A DNA stretch of 8,119 nucleotides from Clostridiales bacterium (lineage in GTDB: Bacteria; Bacillota; Clostridia; Christensenellales; Christensenellaceae): assembly GCA_019420265.1 (NCBI GenBank), contig JAHZHM010000194.1:1-8119 (forward strand), given 5' to 3'. Positions 5,197 to 8,119 of this stretch are shown here, in pieces (positions within the stretch are counted from its first letter, which is position 1; each line of letters starts with the position of its first letter). Under the pieces are notes generated by a model. The model did no database searches, was not told the DNA's origin, and saw only the letters and a list, made by a program, of their open reading frames with translations. Position numbers and translations under genes: made by a program.

Positions 5197-7260
5197 TCAG
5201 GGCCTCAGCAGCTCTTTGGTGACGGCGTGCTTATGATCCACCATGCCTCTGGGGCTATCGATCATGGTAACGGCCAGGCGGTTGCCCTGGGGGGCATCCT
5301 GCCACCATGCGGCCAGCCAGGAGATTTTCTCCGTCTTTTCCGCGCCGCGCAGGGCTGTGCCCGTCTTGGCGGCCATGGGGACATCCTTGATCTGGATGGA
5401 TTGCGCCGTGCCGGATTGGACGACGGCCCTCAGGCAGGAGAGCAGCGTCTCGACAGTCTCCTGCTTCATGAGCCCCTGCATATAAACCTCCCGCTCGGCC
5501 TGATAGAGCGTCTCGTAGTGCAGGCCGTCCGTATATTTGCGGATGCTGCCCACCAGCTTGGGGGCCAGCATATCGCCGTTATTTTGGAACACGGTATACA
5601 TGGCAGTCGCCTGAATGGGCGTGAGCACGATCTCGCCATGCCCGAACGACATATCCGAAATCAGCTTGCGGTTGATTTCCGTGCCCTCGTTGATGAGGTT
5701 GCCCTTGGCCGTGGGCAAATCGAAGGGAACGGCCGTATCGATGCCAATGCGGTTCATATATTCCAAAAACTTCTCCTGGCCCAGGTTCAGCGTCGCCCAG
5801 GAGAAATAGATGTTATCCGAAAAGCGGAAGGCCATTTCCAGGTCGACCGGGCCATCCGGCGCCTCGTTGCGCGTGACCCTATCCCAATACCAGACGCCGT
5901 CTGGCTTCCAGGAATTGCCCGTCACCTCGTAGGGGAACACGCTGCTTGCATCCACAACGCCGTTTTCCAGGGAGGGGGTGATGGTGAAGGGCTTTAAAAG
6001 CGAGCCCGGAGGATAGAGCCCCAGCGTCGCCTTGGGGAAGAGCGGAGCGCCCGCCTCCTCGCTGTTGAGCTGGTTATACACCTCGTCCGAGACGGGGAAG
6101 GAGAAGATATTCGCATCGAAGGAGGGCAGGGAGACCATCGCCTGCACAAAGCCCGTCGTCGGATCCATGACGATGCTCGTCCCGGTCTGTTTTTCCAGAA
6201 GATTGCTGGAAAGGGCGTAGTAGGCCCGCTGCTGCAAATCGTGGTTGATGGTCAGGAAAATATCTGCGCCATCTTCTGCGGGTTTTTCGTAGATGGTAGA
6301 GACATACTGCCCGTCTTTGGTATACATATTGACGCGCAAGCCGTCTTTTGGCTGAAGATATTCATCGTATTGCCGCTCGATGCCGGATTTGCCCACCAGC
6401 GTCGCCCCGGCAAAGCCTTTCTCCTCCAGCTCGGCCAGCTGCTCCTCGTTTGGCGTGGAAGCATAGCCCACCACATGCGCATAGAGCGCGCCGTAGGGGT
6501 AGTAGCGCTGGGGCGTGACGGAGGAGCGGTCGATGGAAAGCGATGGATCGATGGCCAGAATCTGAGCCTCCAGGCTGGCCAGGCTGTCCTTGGGCGCAGT
6601 GTAGGCGACGACCGTCCCGTAGTGGTTGTCCACAGCCGAGTTATAGCGCTGGCGCAGCTGGGATCTGGCGTCGTCGTCCATATCCAAAAGCGCGCCCAGA
6701 GAGGAGATGATGGCGTTGATATCCTGCCCCTCCTGCACGGAGATGATCACCGTATCCGAATAGCTGTTTTGGGCGATGCAGGCGTTATCCGCGGTGAAAA
6801 TCTCCCCGCGCTTGCCCTTGGTTTTGAGGATGGAAAGCTGGCTATCCAGCGCGTAGCCGGGCAGGATGAGCTCGGGCGAATACTGGATATGATAAGAGCC
6901 GTCGTCCTTGATGATGCGGGTGCGCACATCGTGCTCGATGGTGAAGGCATCGGCCAGGTAGGAGACGCGGAACGTCAGGTAGATGGCGTCGCCCTCTATC
7001 TGAAGCTGCCGATCCGAAACCTCGATGCTTTTCACGCCCAGCGCCGAGACGACATATTCATAGTTATTGACAAAATCTTCCTGGGAGACTTCGCTGTCGC
7101 CCTTGCTCCAAAGGCAGCTATGCGCCTTGGCGAAATCTCCGGAGGAGATGGCTGCGGCATACGCGGCGGAGACATCTTCCGCCGTGCCCCCGAGCGAGCA
7201 GGCCGGCAGCGCCAGGCAGAGCAGCAGGAGTATGGCTAGGAAAAACGAGATTTTTTTCAT
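5197..7260 (-). CDS. Lipoprotein class B penicillin-binding protein (MecA/PBP3-like transpeptidase)
   Basis: This is a D,D-transpeptidase that cross-links peptidoglycan outside the cytoplasmic membrane. The 687-aa product has a lipoprotein signal peptide (1-20) ending in the lipobox LPAC, with C21 as the lipid anchor, as in B. subtilis PbpC (PBP3). A MecA_N/NTF2-like domain covers about 25-140. The dimer/pedestal region (about 145-345) has RGEIF (151-155) and GKSGIERQYDEYL (290-302). The transpeptidase domain has all three active-site motifs: S420-L-L-K423 in YPPGSLLKP, S481-D-N483, and K632-T-G634. ATG at 7260 is chosen because it gives the lipoprotein signal; AAGGA lies about 13 nt upstream, slightly far. 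The longer open frame up to 7374 crosses the proximal promoter. The RGEIF motif lacks the usual following DRNG. The gene is divergent from the yabE-like gene. MecA_N-type PBPs are a family that includes low beta-lactam-affinity members, but resistance cannot be inferred. Confidence 0.93.
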   Translation of the reverse strand: MKKISFFLAILLLLCLALPACSLGGTAEDVSAAYAAAISSGDFAKAHSCLWSKGDSEVSQEDFVNNYEYVVSALGVKSIEVSDRQLQIEGDAIYLTFRVSYLADAFTIEHDVRTRIIKDDGSYHIQYSPELILPGYALDSQLSILKTKGKRGEIFTADNACIAQNSYSDTVIISVQEGQDINAIISSLGALLDMDDDARSQLRQRYNSAVDNHYGTVVAYTAPKDSLASLEAQILAIDPSLSIDRSSVTPQRYYPYGALYAHVVGYASTPNEEQLAELEEKGFAGATLVGKSGIERQYDEYLQPKDGLRVNMYTKDGQYVSTIYEKPAEDGADIFLTINHDLQQRAYYALSSNLLEKQTGTSIVMDPTTGFVQAMVSLPSFDANIFSFPVSDEVYNQLNSEEAGAPLFPKATLGLYPPGSLLKPFTITPSLENGVVDASSVFPYEVTGNSWKPDGVWYWDRVTRNEAPDGPVDLEMAFRFSDNIYFSWATLNLGQEKFLEYMNRIGIDTAVPFDLPTAKGNLINEGTEINRKLISDMSFGHGEIVLTPIQATAMYTVFQNNGDMLAPKLVGSIRKYTDGLHYETLYQAEREVYMQGLMKQETVETLLSCLRAVVQSGTAQSIQIKDVPMAAKTGTALRGAEKTEKISWLAAWWQDAPQGNRLAVTMIDSPRGMVDHKHAVTKELLRP

Positions 7261-7293
7261 CGCTTGCAGATATCCTTTTTCAAAGTTCCTTTT

Positions 7294-7322
7294 ATTATAT
7301 ACGATATAAGAGGGAAATGCAA
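7294..7322 (-). promoter_or_regulatory. Proximal sigma-A-type promoter of the PBP gene
   Basis: Read on the minus strand, TTGCAT (7322-7317, four of six matches to TTGACA) and a perfect TATAAT (7299-7294) are separated by 17 nt. The predicted start near 7287 gives a leader of about 27 nt before the ATG at 7260. Confidence 0.7.
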
Positions 7323-7373
7323 AATGCGGAAAGGTATAAAAATGCCGGGCCGTGTATATAATAATGCAGTGCA

Positions 7374-7403
7374 ATTATACCAGAAATGGCTTTAAATGGG
7401 CAA
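7374..7403 (-). promoter_or_regulatory. Distal, extended -10 promoter of the PBP gene
   Basis: On the minus strand a perfect TATAAT (7379-7374) is preceded by TGG, an extended -10 element. TTGCCC (7403-7398) lies 18 nt upstream as a moderate -35 box. It is back to back with the yabE promoter, whose -35 box starts 5 bp away at 7408. It would give a leader of about 107 nt. Confidence 0.62.
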
Positions 7404-7420
7404 AAATTTGACATTTGCCC
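7398..7420. promoter_or_regulatory. Candidate operator: GGGCAAA/TTTGCCC dyad over both -35 boxes
   Basis: A perfect 7-bp inverted repeat (7398-7404 and 7414-7420) with a 9-bp spacer covers the -35 boxes of both divergent promoters. The half-sites are 16 bp apart centre to centre, about one and a half helical turns. A dimeric regulator bound here would block or modulate both the PBP and the yabE promoters. I do not recognise the site. Confidence 0.5.
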
Positions 7421-7436
7421 GCGGCCGGTATATACT
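7408..7436 (+). promoter_or_regulatory. Near-consensus sigma-A promoter of the yabE-like gene
   Basis: A perfect TTGACA (7408-7413) and TATACT (7431-7436) are separated by exactly 17 nt, which is the best promoter match in the window. The predicted start near 7443 gives a leader of about 29 nt containing the GGAGG ribosome binding site at 7462-7466. Confidence 0.83.
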
Positions 7437-7471
7437 TGTTGCACTGAAAAATGAAAGTTTCGGAGGATTTT

Positions 7472-8119
7472 ATGAAAAGGAGAAGAGAGCGAAACGTCTC
7501 TGTAAAAAAAGAGAATGTCTATTCAGGCATCCTCTATCGCGCAAATTTGCCGACAGTTACAGAGCGGGAGCTCACCCTCGCCGACAAGAAACGAGCACAA
7601 GAGAAAAAGAAAGCAAAACTGGGCAAACTGATGGGCTTCCTGCAAAGCGCGGCAGACAAGGTGGGCGCTTTTTTCGCCAGAGCGAAAGCGGGCATGAGAA
7701 GCTTCACAAGGGGTTATGAGGCTGGCGGGGATAACCGCAAGTTCTATATCAGCGTCGCGGCCAGCGCGGCGGCGCTCATCGCCATTACGCTGGTCTGCAC
7801 ATCCGGCATCTTGGAGCCGCCCAAAACGCAGATCACCGTCAACGATACGGGAAGAATCGTCTCGGCAGATACCCGGGCCAAGACGGTGGGCGAATTTCTG
7901 GAAAAGAACCAGATCACCCTGGAAGAGGGAGATGTGCTGGAAATCGCCGCGGATACCCCCATCACCGAGGGGATGGAAATTGTCATCCGGCGCGCACTGC
8001 CGCTGACCATCGTCAATGGCGGGGAGGAGACGCAGGTCAAGCTGCTGGCCGGAACCGTCCAGGAGGCGCTGGAGCGGGCGGGCGTGGAAGTCGGCGAGAG
8101 CGATGAAGTCTATCCCGCC
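7472..8119 (+). CDS. yabE: YabE-like cell wall protein, DUF348 repeats, N-terminal part (runs off the right edge)
   Basis: This is probably a membrane-anchored cell wall protein of the YabE/Rpf-like family, whose members carry DUF348 repeats, often a G5 domain, and a C-terminal 3D or lytic domain thought to cut peptidoglycan. The 216 visible residues comprise a strongly basic cytoplasmic segment (1-90, starting MKRRRERNVSVKKEN), one membrane segment (about 91-114) and two DUF348 units (about 118-174 and 176 onward, the second cut by the window edge). ATG at 7472 is chosen because GGAGG (7462-7466) lies 5 nt upstream; an in-frame ATG at 7451 has no such site. The frame is open to the last base. 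In B. subtilis yabE follows yabD (tatD), as here apart from the inserted minus-strand genes. The presence of the C-terminal catalytic domain is inferred, not seen. Confidence 0.88.
   Translation, partial: MKRRRERNVSVKKENVYSGILYRANLPTVTERELTLADKKRAQEKKKAKLGKLMGFLQSAADKVGAFFARAKAGMRSFTRGYEAGGDNRKFYISVAASAAALIAITLVCTSGILEPPKTQITVNDTGRIVSADTRAKTVGEFLEKNQITLEEGDVLEIAADTPITEGMEIVIRRALPLTIVNGGEETQVKLLAGTVQEALERAGVEVGESDEVYPA

Noticed and set aside
5120..5236. Possible 38-codon plus-strand gene starting at ATG 5120
   Set aside because: The GGAGG upstream is only 3 nt from the ATG, the frame runs antisense into the PBP end, and the peptide resembles nothing known.
5185..7239. Long plus-strand open frames (5185-5997 and 6241-7239) opposite the PBP gene
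   Set aside because: They are antisense to a complete PBP with signal peptide and three active-site motifs. They have no convincing start signals, and their composition is that of a reverse-frame shadow.
7396..7719. Plus-strand open frame overlapping the start of the yabE-like gene
   Set aside because: It runs through the yabE promoter and uses a different frame from the DUF348 protein, which has the ribosome binding site and a coherent membrane topology.
1..8119. Mobile elements, CRISPR arrays, tRNA or rRNA genes
   Set aside because: No transposase or integrase-like frame, regularly spaced direct repeats, or cloverleaf or rRNA signature could be found in either strand by reading.

Overview
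The window looks like the chromosome of an endospore-forming, GC-rich Firmicute, most likely class Clostridia. The reasons are an AbrB-type transition-state regulator whose visible C-terminal end carries the CxxC start (C52, C55) seen in clostridial homologues, an spmA-spmB pair, strong GGAGG-type ribosome binding sites, and sigma-A-like promoters. I cannot name the genus from sequence alone.

Layout, left to right. (1) At 1-169, minus strand, is the N-terminal part of abrB, running off the left edge, with a near-consensus promoter at 205-233. (2) At 333-1435, plus strand, are spmA and spmB, overlapping by ATGA, with a sigma-E-like promoter candidate upstream and a strong terminator at 1457-1486. 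(3) At 1636-4356, plus strand, is a metG-tatD operon with its own promoter (1484-1512), a leader of about 117 nt with competing hairpins, a 3-nt intergenic gap, and a terminator at 4360-4386. (4) At 4534-4920, minus strand, is an unrecognised 128-aa protein with its own promoter and terminator. (5) At 5197-7260, minus strand, is a lipoprotein class B penicillin-binding protein of the MecA/PBP3 type, with two candidate promoters and a terminator. (6) At 7472-8119, plus strand, is the N-terminal part of a YabE-like protein (membrane anchor plus DUF348 repeats), running off the right edge.

The order abrB(-) / metG / tatD / yabE is the Bacillus subtilis abrB-metS-yabD-yabE neighbourhood, which continues there with rnmV and ksgA. 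Here it is interrupted twice, by spmAB and by the minus-strand pair (128-aa protein and PBP). Apart from translation and DNA repair (metG, tatD), the themes are the stationary-phase and sporulation transition (abrB, spmAB) and cell wall work (PBP, YabE).

The most interesting non-coding signal is the 7367-7446 region between the divergent PBP and yabE genes. It is nearly symmetric: back-to-back promoters with -35 boxes only 4 bp apart, a GGGCAAA/TTTGCCC dyad over both -35 boxes, and the same octamer TTGCACTG just after each -10 box. It looks like a shared operator, and I do not recognise the site. No mobile element, CRISPR array, tRNA or rRNA is visible, and no intergenic gap exceeds 300 bases.
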